Shown here piece by piece: positions 1 through 10,720 of a stretch of DNA of 64,000 bases (its first letter is position 1; every line of letters starts with the position of its first letter). Source of the stretch: Capricornis sumatraensis (Eukaryota > Chordata > Mammalia > Artiodactyla > Bovidae); the NCBI RefSeq assembly GCF_032405125.1, contig NC_091071.1:169468001-169532000 (forward strand), read 5' to 3'. The notes beneath the pieces were generated by a model that saw only the letters and a list, made by a program, of their open reading frames with translations, was not told the origin of the DNA and made no database searches. The translations under genes were made by a program, and so were the position numbers.

Positions 1-227
1 GCTCTACAATCCCTACCCCATCCCCGCCCCCCGCTCAGGGGAGGGGGGAGGAGGCGGAGGCAGAGGGGGCCGAGGCTGCCGGTTGATGCAACCCCACTCC
101 GGGTTACGCGCTCCATTCCCCCTCCTCCGGCCGAGGGGGCGGCTCACAGACTCAGCTCGCAACAACCCGAAGCTTGGACGCGGCTCTGGGTTCGAGGGAA
201 GAGTGGCGTCGCTCGCCCGCTGCTTAC
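1..227 (-). other. SESN2: SESN2 intron 1, 5' part
   Basis: This GC-rich sequence lies downstream of the exon 1 donor in the SESN2 sense direction. It belongs to the promoter CpG island and contains a TGATGCAA motif at 84-91 that resembles a C/EBP-ATF (CARE) element. No second exon is visible. Confidence 0.75.
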
Positions 228-290
228 CTCTCCAGCCCCGGGCAGGTAGCCCTTCAGCTCCGCGCGGCACTCGGAGTCCGCAACGATCAT
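228..290 (-). CDS. SESN2: SESN2 coding exon 1 (partial gene)
   Basis: This is the first coding exon of sestrin-2, a cytosolic leucine sensor that binds GATOR2 to restrain mTORC1 and also has antioxidant roles. The minus-strand ATG (288-290) has a good context (CACC before it). It opens 21 codons beginning MIVADSECRAELK, the sestrin-2 N-terminus as I know it, and ends in GAG followed by a GTAAGC splice donor (donor GT at 226-227). The remaining exons, including the helical sestrin domain, lie beyond the left edge. Against the human protein from memory, this exon lacks about nine Gly/Pro-rich residues, so the low-complexity stretch before the splice is shorter. Identification rests on the N-terminal match, the donor, the CpG island and the position upstream of ATP5IF1 and DNAJC8. 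Confidence 0.9.
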
Positions 291-860
291 GGTGTGCGCC
301 AGGACCCAGACGCGGCTCGGCGACCGCCCGTGCACCCGAGGGGCTTTCAGACAGACGCGCGCGGGAAGCCGGGACTGGGGGCTGCTGGGGGAGCTTCTAG
401 AGCCCGCGGGGGTGTCTCTCGGGGTTCCAGAACGCTCCGAAAGCCCAGGATCTGGGAACAGCCTCCGCTGCGCTGGACTCTCCGCTTGTCTGGCTTCTGG
501 AGGGGTGAATGGCCTCGGGATTGGCCGCTGCGCAGGGATTTTCACGGTCCGGAGCTCCTCGGGAGTCCGCAGTGGCCAGCGCTGCTAGCGAACCCAGCGC
601 TCCTCAGCATCTCCGCCTCGGAACTGCCAGCGCTTGCCAGGATCTGACACCAGCAGAACCGCTCTGCCCGCTGCGGTCCCTGGGGAAGGGCGGGGACACA
701 AAAGCCCCTGCACCGCAGCCAATCAGATGCCTGTTTCCCGGGGAGGCGGGGGAACACCCCCTCAGGAGCCTGGGGCTCAGCCAATCGGCACCGGGAAGCT
801 CCCGGGGAATTCTGGGAGCTGTAGTCAGCCTCCGGCGAATGCTGCAAACTTTTGCAAGAG
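291..860 (-). promoter_or_regulatory. SESN2: SESN2 5' UTR and CpG-island promoter
   Basis: This CpG-rich block lies directly upstream of the SESN2 start codon. It holds an inverted CCAAT box (ATTGG near 519), two CCAAT boxes on the + strand (CCAATCAG near 719 and CCAATCGG near 780) and GC-rich Sp1-type runs. No TATA box is evident, as expected for a dispersed housekeeping promoter. The transcription start cannot be fixed from sequence alone. The frame of exon 1 stays open upstream to about 545 without another ATG. Confidence 0.75.
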
Positions 861-2266
861 GCTTTAGTCAGAATGTTGGCAATACCAGATGAGAGTGACA
901 GCCCCGCAGAGTCACTAAAGCTGCATGATGAAACGGGACTTCACCGGGCTGGGCCAGAAACACATGGGTGTGAAATCCCTCCCAAGTATGTTCTTCAGCT
1001 TTTCGGTTCCTGGAGGGACTGGTTCGGGTTAGGAGAGGTAGTATTAATTACAGAGCTGACCGCCCGATCTTTGGAGATCGGAGCACACAGCCCTGTTTTT
1101 CTGGCCTCTGGGAAGGCTCCACCTTAGAATGTACCAGACACAGGGAATCCAGCTTATTTCTGGAGTCTCTGGAGAAGCCTTCATTCATTGGAATCTCCTT
1201 GGCAACTTCATGTCTAACCTCAAACCCTGTTGCTGCAGTTTCCCCTATTCTGCTCCCTTGGGGCCTCCCACCTTGCCTTCTCTCCACCCTCTTCTAAAAA
1301 CTTTGTGACAAGGTATTCTACTGTCCCCCACCCCCCACCCCATGCTCCCTTCTCTCTCTGGCCACTCCTTCTCTGACTCTTCTTTCTCCTCCCACCTCCT
1401 GGAACGTGGGTGTTCCCCTAGTTTCTGTTTTCATCTTTCCTCTCCCCAGGCACACTCTCCCTCCCCATCTCATCCATTTCCTGGCCTTCAACTCTCCATT
1501 TGGGAGAAGTCGCTTCTACCAGCACCTCAAAGCTGACTTCATCTTCTATTTACTTCCCACAGCCTCTTGACAGTTTTTCTTCAGAGCTCCACTTTTTGTT
1601 TCAAAGTTAATGTTTACCAGGGATAGAGAATCCCAGCAGGAGCTCAAGTGGACTGAATGACCTCCAACAGCCCCTCTGAGGCTTCCCAAGCCTGACTTGG
1701 TCAGACTCTTGGGAGAGGTAAATTAACCTCATTCTCAGACAAGCTGAGACCCTTGGGCTGGGGCTCTGTTATAACACTTATTACAGTCTACTTTGTGTTG
1801 TACTTTTCTGTGGACATGAGTTTTGATTATAAGCTCCTTGAGGGCAGGGTCCACATCTTGACATCGTTGTCTTCTGCCTTGTGCCACCTAACAAAATATC
1901 CTGCCAATAACATGCCCTTGTTGACTAAATCTTCCTTATTGAATTCCCTTCTAAGTCACCCTCCTCAAATATGTCAGGTTCAGCTTTTACTTTTAAAATA
2001 TACTCTGTAATGTCAAATGTTTAGATTAACTTTACAGGTATTGCATCAGTCACAGAATGAAGGTCCAACCCCTATACTGGCATTCAATATCTGCCAAGAT
2101 CTGCCTCGATATATCTCTTCTAACCTAATCACCTGCCACCTTCATGTTCCTTGTTTGATCTTCAAGCCTTTCTCTCTGCAAATCTCTGGCCACTGAACTC
2201 TAGCCCAGCAATTAATGCCTTTATTAGTAACTGTGGTCTGAATGAAAGCTTTAAAAGGCCACTTCC
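861..2266. other. Intergenic, old repeat remnants
   Basis: No gene is supported here. A stretch near 1,820-1,900 with a 'gctccttgagggcaggg' core resembles an L2-type ancient repeat end. The region around 2,040-2,200 has a similar old-repeat character. Short open frames have no recognisable products. Confidence 0.5.
906..915 (-). promoter_or_regulatory. Candidate antioxidant response element
   Basis: On the minus strand this reads GTGACTCTGC, matching the core ARE pattern RTGACnnnGC bound by NRF2 and small Maf. It lies about 620 bases upstream of the SESN2 ATG. SESN2 is a known NRF2 target, so location and motif agree, but a ten-base core match alone is weak. Confidence 0.4.
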
Positions 2267-2525
2267 TCAGTACTCTTGCCTGGAAAATCCCATGGACGGA
2301 GGAGCCTGGTGGGCTGCAGTCCATGGGGTTTTGAAGAGTCGGACACGACTGAGCGACTTCACTTTCACTTTTCACTTTCATGCATTGGAGAAGGAAATGG
2401 CAACCCACTCCAGTGTTCTTGCCTGGAGAATCCTAGGGATGGGGGAGCCTGGTGGGCTGCCGTCTATGGGGTTGCACAGAATCAGACACAACTGAAGCAA
2501 CTTAGCAGCAGCAGCAGCAGCAGCA
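2267..2525 (+). repeat. BOV-A2 SINE, 5' truncated
   Basis: This is a BOV-A2 dimer: two monomer halves, each with the 'cctggagaatccc..ggagcctggtgggctgc' core, joined by the 'cgacttcactttcacttttcac' linker. It ends in an (AGC)n tract at about 2,505-2,524. The first few dozen bases of a full copy are missing. Confidence 0.85.
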
Positions 2526-2854
2526 CAGAAAGTATTGCTTTTTCCAACTGAGCTGTAAATAAGCTCTACCACTGTTTAACTCCTCAACACAGTTTCTACA
2601 TTTTTGTACCATTGGTCTTCAAATTTGATGCAGTCTTGTTATCATATTTGCATGTCTTACCCCTTCTCTGCAACCAGCAGTAGAATGTTACTGACCACAT
2701 TTGCAAAGTGAGGAAACCCAAACTCAGAAAAGTAAAACTTTGTGTCAGGGTCACATAATGTCTTCTTTTGACTGCACCAGACTGTGTCAGAACTCCCTGA
2801 AGGCAGGAACTGTGTCTTATTGTTTCTTTCTCCCACTAGCATATAGTGAGTCCG

Positions 2855-3102
2855 CAGTTCAGTTCAGTTGCTCAGTCATGTCCGACTCTTTGCAACCCCA
2901 TGGACTGCAGCATGCCAGGCTTCCCCGTCCATCACCAACTCCTGGAGCCTGCTCAAACTCATGTCCATTGAGTAGGTGATGCCATCTAATCATCTTGTCC
3001 TCAGTTGTCCCCTTCTCCTGCCTTCAATCTTTCCCAGCATCAGGGTCTTTTCTTATGAGTCAGTTCTTCGCATCTGGTGGCCAAAGTATTGGCGCTGCAG
3101 CA
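2855..3102 (-). mobile_element. BovB LINE 3' fragment
   Basis: This is the antisense 3' end of a BovB (RTE-clade) retrotransposon, carrying the 'ccgactctttgcaacccc' terminal segment and the start of the coding tail. It is flanked by TAGTGAGTCC on both sides (near 2,845 and 3,104), a target-site duplication of about ten bases that defines the insertion. Confidence 0.85.
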
Positions 3103-4815
3103 TTAGTGAGTCCTTGGGAACTACTTCTATATTAATGAATATGAGTTGCCCTCCTCTGTAGAATGACTCTTTAGAACCTTCAAGGAAACGACTAAATCAT
3201 TCCCAAGGCTTCACTTACAAAGTCAGTAAATTTGTGAAATGCAAGAGATACTGATATTCTCAATTGAATGAGATTTTGTGACCCAATCTCCTTTGAAGGA
3301 AAGCTTGGAAGGAACACAGATACTACTACTTACTGAGCTCCAAGGATAGTCCAGGATTCATCTGTTATCTCATGTAATTCTCACCACAATATTATGAAGT
3401 AGGCATTATCCCCCCATCTGACAGATGAGGATACTGAGGCTTGAGAGGTGTGTTGGCAAATGTCAGACAGCTTAGTAATATATTGAGTAAGAATTCAAAT
3501 CTAGACAGGAATGACTCCAAAGCAGAAACTCCACTGCATCACCAATGAAAGACCTGAATATGTAAGAAGCAGGCTGGCACAAGGAACTGATGCGTAAAGC
3601 AGAATTCCAATATATTAATTGGGAGTGAGAAACGTAATTGTTAAGTGGCTCATAATTGATAGGCCAGAACCTCTTTATACCATGAAAAGCCAAGTTATCA
3701 TCAGAAAGTAGTTAAGCTAGTTGGAATCTGAGCAAAACGGAGCCAGTGAAAAGATGAATCACTAAACCACCTCCACAGCGAACATGCTGGTTGGGGCTCA
3801 GGCTTCTTCCCTCACTCTTTCATTCACTAAACATTTATTGACCATCTAGTGTGTATCAGGAACTGTGCCGGACTTGGAAATCCAGCACTGAAGCTTCCAG
3901 CCCAGGTGATACTGCCAAGTTTGTTCCTCCCCTCCCCCATGGCTCATATTTTTGGTTCAGGAAAGATCCACCTTCTGTTGCCCTTCTCTCCACTCTTGCA
4001 TCAGCTCTGTTGAGGCCACTGATTGGTCAAAGCTTTCTTTTATTCCTCAGTCAGATTCCAGTCCTGAAGGTACATCTAGATGCTATTTGAAATGTTTCTG
4101 AGGCTCCTTTAGCTTCAGACCCTCTCACAGATTTTAACCCTAATGGAATTCTCATCTGTTCTGAATTCATTCTTCATAAATTAATTTTCTAATCCCAAAT
4201 GCAATCTGATAGAATATTTTTATACCCTGACCAGATCTGGGGCTATGATTTATCAACTCAGATGTAATTTTCTGAGCACCCTCCCCTTCCATTTTAGAAT
4301 GTCATTTTTGCCTTGAGGGAATTTCAGGAAAGAAATCCAACTCCGGGTGACTTATTTGACAAAACCAAAGCAGACTCAATCTCTGTGGCTCATTCACACA
4401 TTCATTCATTTAATTACTCATTCAGCAGGCATTCTGCTAGGTGCTGAGGGAGGGCCTTCTGGCTGACAGGTCCTGAGCTGTCAAGCTATACAACCAAAAT
4501 TGACATTGTCCCCAGGAATTGTGCATTAGGGGGCAGAACAGCCACAGACTCTTGAAAGCAGAACCAACCCTCTCCGAAGAGCCCTGCCCAGGAATCAGGC
4601 AACTAGGGTTCTAGTTTTTAGCCATGTGATCCAAAGTGATTTTTTTTTCAATCTCTTAGGATCTATTTCTTCATCTGGAAAACAAAGGAATTGAAAATAG
4701 CTCTAACTCTCCAGAGGAAGTGTGAGAAGAACTGGTGTTGGGCATTACATATAATTCAGGTACCTTGATTGTATCCTAAGGACAGAAATCTTCAGATTTC
4801 AAAAAATTCACCCTC
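3103..4815. other. Intergenic with MIR and other old repeats
   Basis: No gene was seen. Near 3,330-3,475 the 'acagatgaggatactgaggcttgagag' type core marks a MIR SINE on the + strand. A second MIR-like stretch lies at about 4,565-4,720 (a 'tcttcatctggaaaacaa' core). 'cattcattca' motifs near 3,820 and 4,400 resemble ends of old L2-type elements. Confidence 0.5.
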
Positions 4816-4942
4816 TTGGATTTCCCTGGCAGTCCAGTGGTTAACATTCTGCCGCTTCCACTGGAGGGGGTGCGAGATGATCCTCGGTGGAGGAAGTTCA
4901 TCAAGATGTGGCCCGAAAACCCCAATAAATTAAAAACAAAAT
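4816..4942 (+). repeat. CHR-type tRNA-derived SINE
   Basis: The head is 'atttccctggcagtccagtgg', followed by a degenerate tRNA-like body and an A-rich tail. This is the older artiodactyl tRNA-derived SINE type. It is about 125 bases long and diverged. Confidence 0.65.
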
Positions 4943-5831
4943 TCACCCCTTTTAAAAAATAAAACACAAAACCTGAGCTCCAGTTTGGTTCAGTAGGCTG
5001 TGAGCCCTCAGCGCACCCTGCAGGCAGGACTCTGTTATAGCTCAGAACTGGCTGGGGAAAAAGGCAGATTTTTGAGTTCCCAGAATTGTCAGATCCTTAA
5101 AAGAGGCCAGGCAACAGCTAAGACTATGAGGATTCCCTTGCTGCCAGCAGGAACCAGACTTCCCGGAGACCACCCCGCTTTCCTCTGCCCCTTGCCCAAA
5201 TTCACTTCATGTTATCTTGACTTACTCTCTCACCTTATAGGCAGGAATCCTGAAGTCCAGAGAGAAGGCATTCACCAAAGGTCTCCCAAGAAGCTGGTCA
5301 GAGAGCAGAATTTAGAACCTTGGGATCCAGGCCCCCAATTAGGGCCACCTGCAGACTGCCCCAAGAGCCTCCCATTTCCAGAGAGAAGTGTCTTCGAACT
5401 GGAGTTTTGCTCACCGTCTCTCCCCCTGTCCTCCAGGCCCCGAGGCTGTATATATTCCATTCGCAGACAATCACCCTGAGGCCCATCACTGGAGCAGTGC
5501 CCCAGAGCCTTGCCACCATCCCTTTCCACCTCTTCCTACCCGCAGAAGCCTTTTGTTATCCACCCCTCCCCTCCCACAGTTGTACTTGGAAGCAGGATGT
5601 CAGAATTGAAGGGTCTAGTTCCAACACTTTATTTAGAGCTGTGGGAACATGGTCAAGTCACTTCACCTCTCTGAACTTGTTTCCTGTTTCATAAAATGGA
5701 GCTATAACGTTTACTTTCAGGGGTTATTGTGAGGATAAGAGTTAATGCATATGAGTCTCTCAACCAGGCTTGATGAAAATTAGGTGCTCAATAAACAGTA
5801 ATGATCATTTAAATAGTACTTAACTGTGGTG
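4943..5831. other. Intergenic with MIR fragments
   Basis: No gene was seen. The interval 5,620-5,800 is MIR-like on the + strand: a 'cacctctctgaacttgtttcctg' core, then 'ggttattgtgaggataa' and a 'gtgctcaataaa' end. A weaker MIR-like piece lies near 5,235-5,340. Confidence 0.5.
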
Positions 5832-6180
5832 TCGGAGAAGACGCTTGAGAGTCCCTTTGACTGCAAGGTCAAACCAGTGAATCCTAAAGGAAGTCAGTCC
5901 TGAATATTCATTGGAAGGACTGATGCTGAAGCTGAAGCTTCAATACCTTGGCCACCAGATGCAAAGAACTGACTCACTAGAAAAGACCCTGATGCTGGGA
6001 AAGACTGAAGGCAGGAGGAGAAGGGGACGACAGAGGATGAGATAGTTAGACGGCATCACCAACTCCATGGACATGAGTTTGAGTAGGCTTCGGGGAGTTG
6101 GTAATGGACAGGAAAGCCTGGCGTGCTGCAGTTCATGGGGTCGCAAAGAGTCGGACACGACTGAGCGACTGAACTAAACT
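5832..6180 (+). mobile_element. BovB LINE 3' end
   Basis: This is a 5'-truncated BovB on the + strand. It contains the coding tail ('tcctgaatattcattggaag', 'gctgaagctgaagc', 'ctgatgctgggaaagac') and the terminal 'gtcggacacgactgagcgac'. Protein-coding capacity is lost. Confidence 0.85.
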
Positions 6181-6319
6181 GTTCTTATTTTAAAGTACCT
6201 AGCTCAGTGACTGGTAGATAGTCGGGTGTTCAAGAAAGTGGTCATGACAATTAAATTTAAAACTCTGGAGCACGAAGCCTGGCATTTAGCAGGGACTGAA
6301 TAAAAGAAGGTTAGTCATG

Positions 6320-6700
6320 TTGCTTTTTTGACCCAAGGGCGCCCAGTAACTTTGCGGTCTAATAGTCTCTTCCGAGCCAAAGCTGCGGCGCCTACTTCTT
6401 TTTGCTCAGCAACAGGCTCTCCTAATGAAGACCGTGGCTGCCAATGAGCAGGAAGGTGGGCGGGGCTGTCTGGCAGCCAGTAGCAGCCCGCAGCGGCACT
6501 CGGGATAGGCCCAGGCTGGTTTCCAGGCCGCTGAGGGAAGCATAACCCCGAGGCTGATTGCTGGGCGTGGAGTGTCTCCAAATTCTTCTCGCTAATCAAC
6601 TGGTCTCTGATTGGTGCGGACTGCGGCAGCCCGCCCCTCCCTCCGTCCGATCCCGCCCCCAGGGGAGGGGGAGAGGACTACGCCGTAAGCTTTCCATTTC
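6320..6700. promoter_or_regulatory. Orphan CpG island, bidirectional-promoter-like
   Basis: This GC-rich, CpG-rich block stands between repeats, about 6 kb upstream of SESN2 and 10 kb from ATP5IF1. It has CCAAT (near 6,442) followed by a GC box (GGGCGGGGC near 6,458). In mirror orientation, ATTGG (near 6,612) is followed by CCCGCCCC (near 6,630 and 6,653). A GTAAGC splice-donor-like site follows at 6,685. No coding exon was recognised on either side. It may drive a noncoding RNA or an alternative SESN2 or ATP5IF1 first exon. Confidence 0.55.
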
Positions 6701-7556
6701 TTTTTTTCACTTCTTTCCTTTTCTTCTGTTAATCAACTTTTGGTTTTAGTTCATGTTTTTCCTTTCCAAATTATGTAACATATATTATTGCAGAATACTG
6801 GAAAGTACAGAAAAGGATAAAGCCACAAAAGAAATAACCCGAAATGATATCCCCTCCCCCCCTTCAAAAAAAGGTTTTTGACGCTTTCTACCCTAAACCG
6901 GTATTACTCCTGTTCATTTGTTCTATTGCTGTGAAAGTGTAAACCTAGAAACAACCAAAATGGTCATCAAAGAGGACTGGTTAAAGTAATAAACAGATTG
7001 GTCTACACAGGAAGCATAATGCCGCACAGAAGCAGAAGGAGATAGCTATACGCTGTATTGTAGGTGCTCTACGTGAAATGAAAAGATGTGCTGAATTTAA
7101 TGTTAGGTTAAAGCAAAGAAACAAAAAACAAATGCACAGTGATACATTCAGAATGATGTCGTAGATATGTCGGTGATTACACAGAGGCAACAAAAGTCTG
7201 GAAATAGGTGCAGTTTGCAACAAACTGTTAGGATCCAGTTACCTCTGAGGTAAAGGGATAATAGAGAAATTAAAAGACTTTATACACTACACTTATTTAA
7301 TAATCGCTTAAAAGCCAAGATGTAGTACATTTGTATCTTAAAAAATAAAAGATACTTTCAAAGAACTGAAGTTGGGGGGGGGCGGGGAAGGTGGTAGAGA
7401 GAATCCCTTTGAAATTCTAATCCTACTACCAAGGGAGATTCAATGTTAACACATTGGCTTTTATTTTTGCGAATATTTATTATATATAAATATAATGTTA
7501 CTATTATATACTAATTCTTTAAACTATGTAAATTTACAGTATATAAATTATGTGCA
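6701..7556. other. Intergenic, AT-rich
   Basis: No gene was seen. Part of 6,930-7,250 has the phrasing of an old L1 3' region ('aaacaaccaaaatggtcatcaa'), too diverged to assign. A G-run of nine lies near 7,375. Confidence 0.4.
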
Positions 7557-7770
7557 CTTCCCAGGTGGTTCAGTGCTAAAGAATCTGCCTACCAATGCAG
7601 GAGACCCAAGAGCCTTGGGTTGGATCCTGTGTCAGGAGGATCCCCTGGAGAAGGAAATGGCAACCCACTCCAGTATTCTTGCCTGAGAAATCCTGTGGAC
7701 AGAGAAGCCTGGCAGGCTACAGTCCATGGGATTGCAAAGAATCCAACACGATTGAGTGACTAAACAGCAT
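7557..7770 (+). repeat. Bov-tA SINE
   Basis: Head 'cacttcccaggtggttcagtg', then the tRNA-like body, the 'ggagaaggaaatggcaaccc' middle and a terminal 'acgattgagtgac'. This is a full-length ruminant tRNA-derived SINE on the + strand. Confidence 0.85.
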
Positions 7771-8589
7771 AAAAATTATGTATGGTGATGCAGCCTGCTT
7801 TTTCTACTTACTATAGTTCATGACGATTTTCAAAAATTAAATGTTCTTTAAACTTAATTTGTTTAAAGTTCATAATAACGTGATTTTACTGATAGGTTTT
7901 CTTTTTTTTAGTAATTTTTTTTTAATGAAGCTCTTGATGTTTTCATGAAGGTTCTTGATGTCTTGTGGCAGAAAGAGTTGAGCTTTAGCCACGGAACCAC
8001 CAGGGAATTCCCCTACAACATAATTTTTAATGGTTGTAGAATGTTCACGTGTCACATTCATTAATATCTATTGCTAGACATTTTTCAATATTTTATGTCA
8101 AAGTGAGATGAAACTCTTACATACAAAATATTGCATTATATTCCTGATTAGTCTCCTAGGTTAAGTTTCTAGGAGCAAATTCAGGAGTCAAAGACTGTGA
8201 ACAAGTATATTTCTCTTGATGCTAACTGTAAAAACTTTTCAAAGTTTATTTCTGTGAATATTTTTGATGCCTATCTGAGGTCAGGCTGCCATAACAAAAT
8301 ATCGTAGACTGGGTAAGTTTGAAAAACAAAATTTGTTTTGTCAGAATCTGGAGTCTGGAAGTCCAAGATAAGGTACCAGCATGTTGGGTTCTGAGGAGCG
8401 CTCTCGTCCTGGCTTGCAAATGGCTGCCTTCTCGCTGTCCACAGATGGCAGAGAGTGAGGAAGCAAGCTGTCTGATGTCTCTTCTTAGAAGGGCTCTAAT
8501 CTCATTGTGAGGGTCCCACTCTCATGACCTCATCTAAAATCACAGAGTGGGAGAAAATTTTGCAAATTATATAGCTAATTAAGGTCTGA
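7771..8589. other. Intergenic AT-rich DNA and an ancient repeat
   Basis: 7,771-8,270 is AT-rich without a gene; a small antisense SINE piece lies near 7,970-8,015. 8,275-8,540 ('caggctgccataacaaaatatcgtagactgggta', 'cctcatctaaa') is a common ancient mammalian repeat on the + strand. The same family recurs on the other strand near 63.3-63.9 kb. Confidence 0.5.
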
Positions 8590-8788
8590 AAGTGAAAGTG
8601 AGGTCACTCAGTCCTGTCAGACTCTTTGCACCCGGACTGTAGCCTACCAGGCTTCTCCATCCATGGGATTTTCCAGGCAAGAATACTGGAGTGAGTTACC
8701 ATTTCCTTCTCCAGGAGATCTTCCTTGAACCCGGGTCTCCCACATTGCAGGCAAGACGCTTTACCGTCTGAGCCACCAGGGAAGTCCA
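8590..8788 (-). repeat. Bov-tA SINE (antisense)
   Basis: Read on the minus strand it begins 'ggacttccctggtggctcag' near 8,788 and ends near 8,600 in the 'gtcctgtcagactctttgca' segment. Full length, moderately diverged. Confidence 0.85.
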
Positions 8789-8799
8789 GTTAAGGTCTA

Positions 8800-8937
8800 G
8801 TAGGAGAAGGAAATGGCAACCCACTCCAGTGTTCTTGCCTGGAGAATCCCAGGGATGGTGGAGCCTAGTGGGCTGCCGTCTCTGGGGTCGCACAGAGTCG
8901 GACACGACTGAAGCAACTTAGCAGCAGTAGCAGCAGC
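8800..8937 (+). repeat. BOV-A2 SINE, second monomer
   Basis: A single BOV-A2 right monomer ('ggagaaggaaatggcaaccc' to 'gactgaagcaacttagcag') with a short AGC tail. Confidence 0.8.
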
Positions 8938-8946
8938 CATCATATA

Positions 8947-9228
8947 TCGGAGAAGGCAGTGGCACCCCACTCCAGTACTCTTGCCTGGAAAATCCCATGG
9001 ACGGAGGAGCCTGGTAGGCTGCAGTCCATGGGGTTTTGAAGAGTTGGACAGGACTGAGTGACTTCACTTGCACTTTTCACTTTCATGCATTGGAGAAGGA
9101 GATGGCAGCCCACTATAGTGTTCTTGCCTGGAGAATCCCAGGGACAGAGGAGCCTAGTGGGCTGCTGTCTATGGGGTCACACAGAGTCGGACACGACTGA
9201 AGTGATGCAGCAGCAGCAGCAGCAGCAG
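8947..9228 (+). repeat. BOV-A2 SINE, full dimer
   Basis: A complete dimer, starting 'ggagaaggcagtggcacccc' and ending in (AGC)n at about 9,210-9,228. It sits only ten bases after the preceding monomer, so two related SINEs lie head to tail. Confidence 0.88.
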
Positions 9229-9249
9229 TCATCATATATAAAGAATTCT

Positions 9250-9425
9250 GGGGGCTTCCTTGGTGGTCCAGTGGCTAAGACTCCAAGCTCCCAATGCAGG
9301 GGGCCTGGGTTCTACCCTTGGTCAGGGAGCCACATCCCACATTCCACAACTAAGAGTCTGCATGCCACAACTAAAGATCCTGTGTGCTGAAACTAAGACC
9401 TGGTGCAGTCAAATGAATTAATTAA
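9250..9425 (+). repeat. CHR-type SINE
   Basis: Head 'gcttccttggtggtccagtgg', a tRNA-like body, and a tail at 'cagtcaaatgaattaattaa'. Confidence 0.7.
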
Positions 9426-10720
9426 TTTAAAAAATTCTGGAAACTTAATGACAAGAAGACAATCCAATTCAAAATAGGCACAGGACTTGAAGGGATGTTT
9501 ATTCAAAGAAGACAGACAAGTGGCCAATAAGCACACAAAAAGATGCTCAATATTATTGGTCATCAGAGAAATGCAAATCAAAACCATGACTAGCTACCAC
9601 TTTACCCACATTAGGATAGCTAGAATCAAAAGAATCACGTGTAACAAGTGTCAGTGACGTTATGAAGAAACTGGATTTCCGTACATTGCTGGTGGGAATG
9701 CAAAATGCTGCTGTGCAAAAACAGATTGGCAGTTCCTCAGTAGGTTAAATATAGAATTACTCTATGATCCAGCAGTGTCACGCCTAGGTATTTATCCAAA
9801 AGAACTGAAAACAGGTGTCCAAATAAATACTTGTATAGGAATATTTTTAGCAGCACTATTCACAACAGCCAAAAGGTGGAAGCAAGCCGAATGTCCATCA
9901 GTTGATGAATGGATAGTCAAAAGTGTGATATAGCCACACAATGGAATATTATTCTGCTATGAAACAATGGAGTGGAGGTATGGGATGGGGAGGGAGCTGG
10001 CAGGGAGGTTCAAGAGGGAGGGGACATATGTAAACTTATGGATGGTTCATGTTGACATTTGGCAGAAAACCAACACAATACTGTAAAGGAATTATCCTTC
10101 CTTTATTATTATTAAGAATAAATAATTTTTAAAAAATGGAATGGGACTTCCCTGGTAGTCTAGTGGTTAAGAATACACTTGCCAATGCAGGTGACATAGG
10201 TTCCATTCCTGGTTTGGGAAGATTCCATGTGCTGCAGGGCGACTAAGCCCGTGTGCCCTAGAGCCATGGGAAGCCATCGCAGTAAGAAACCCCGGCACTG
10301 CAACTAGAGCCCCTGCTCACCACGTGCAGCCTGGAAGACCCAGTGCAGTCAAAAATAAATACACAGAAGTTTAAACCATGTTACACAGAGGGGCCTTGAA
10401 AACCTTACTCTGAGAGAAGCTAGACACAAAATGTTACATATTGTATGATTCCATTTGCATGTTGATTCAGAATAGCCAAGTCTATGGAGACAGAAAGCAG
10501 GCTAGCGGTTGCCAGGGGCTGGGTGGAGAGGGAAATGGAGAGTGACAGCTTAATGGGTACGGAATTTCCTTCTGGGGTGATGAAAATGTCTCGAACTAAA
10601 TAGAGGCAATGTTTGCACAACATTGTGAATATACTAAACGCCCCTGAATTTTACACTTTAAATGGTTAATGATTAATTTTATGTCATGTGAATTTTATCT
10701 CAAGTTAATAAAAAGGATGA
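9426..10720 (+). mobile_element. L1 LINE 3' part, interrupted by a younger insert
   Basis: 9,426-9,971 encodes the degenerate 3' end of L1 ORF2 (e.g. 'gtccatcagttgatgaatgg', 'ggaatattattctgctatg'). 9,972-10,143 is an L1_BT-like 3' UTR end, and 10,144-10,372 a CHR-type SINE. From 10,373 the older L1 3' UTR resumes ('tgtatgattccatttgcatg', 'gttgccaggggctgggtgg') and runs to its A-rich end near 10,720. No intact frame remains. Confidence 0.8.

Noticed and set aside
144..545. 133-codon minus-strand frame as an extended SESN2 protein
   Set aside because: The upstream part has only a GTG at its beginning and no ATG, and the right part reads through the exon 1 donor. I annotate only the 21-codon exon and list the open leader as a finding.
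7557..7640. tRNA gene-like A and B boxes in SINE heads
   Set aside because: The Bov-tA and CHR heads resemble tRNA because they derive from it; there is no intact cloverleaf, so no tRNA gene is called here or at the other SINE copies.
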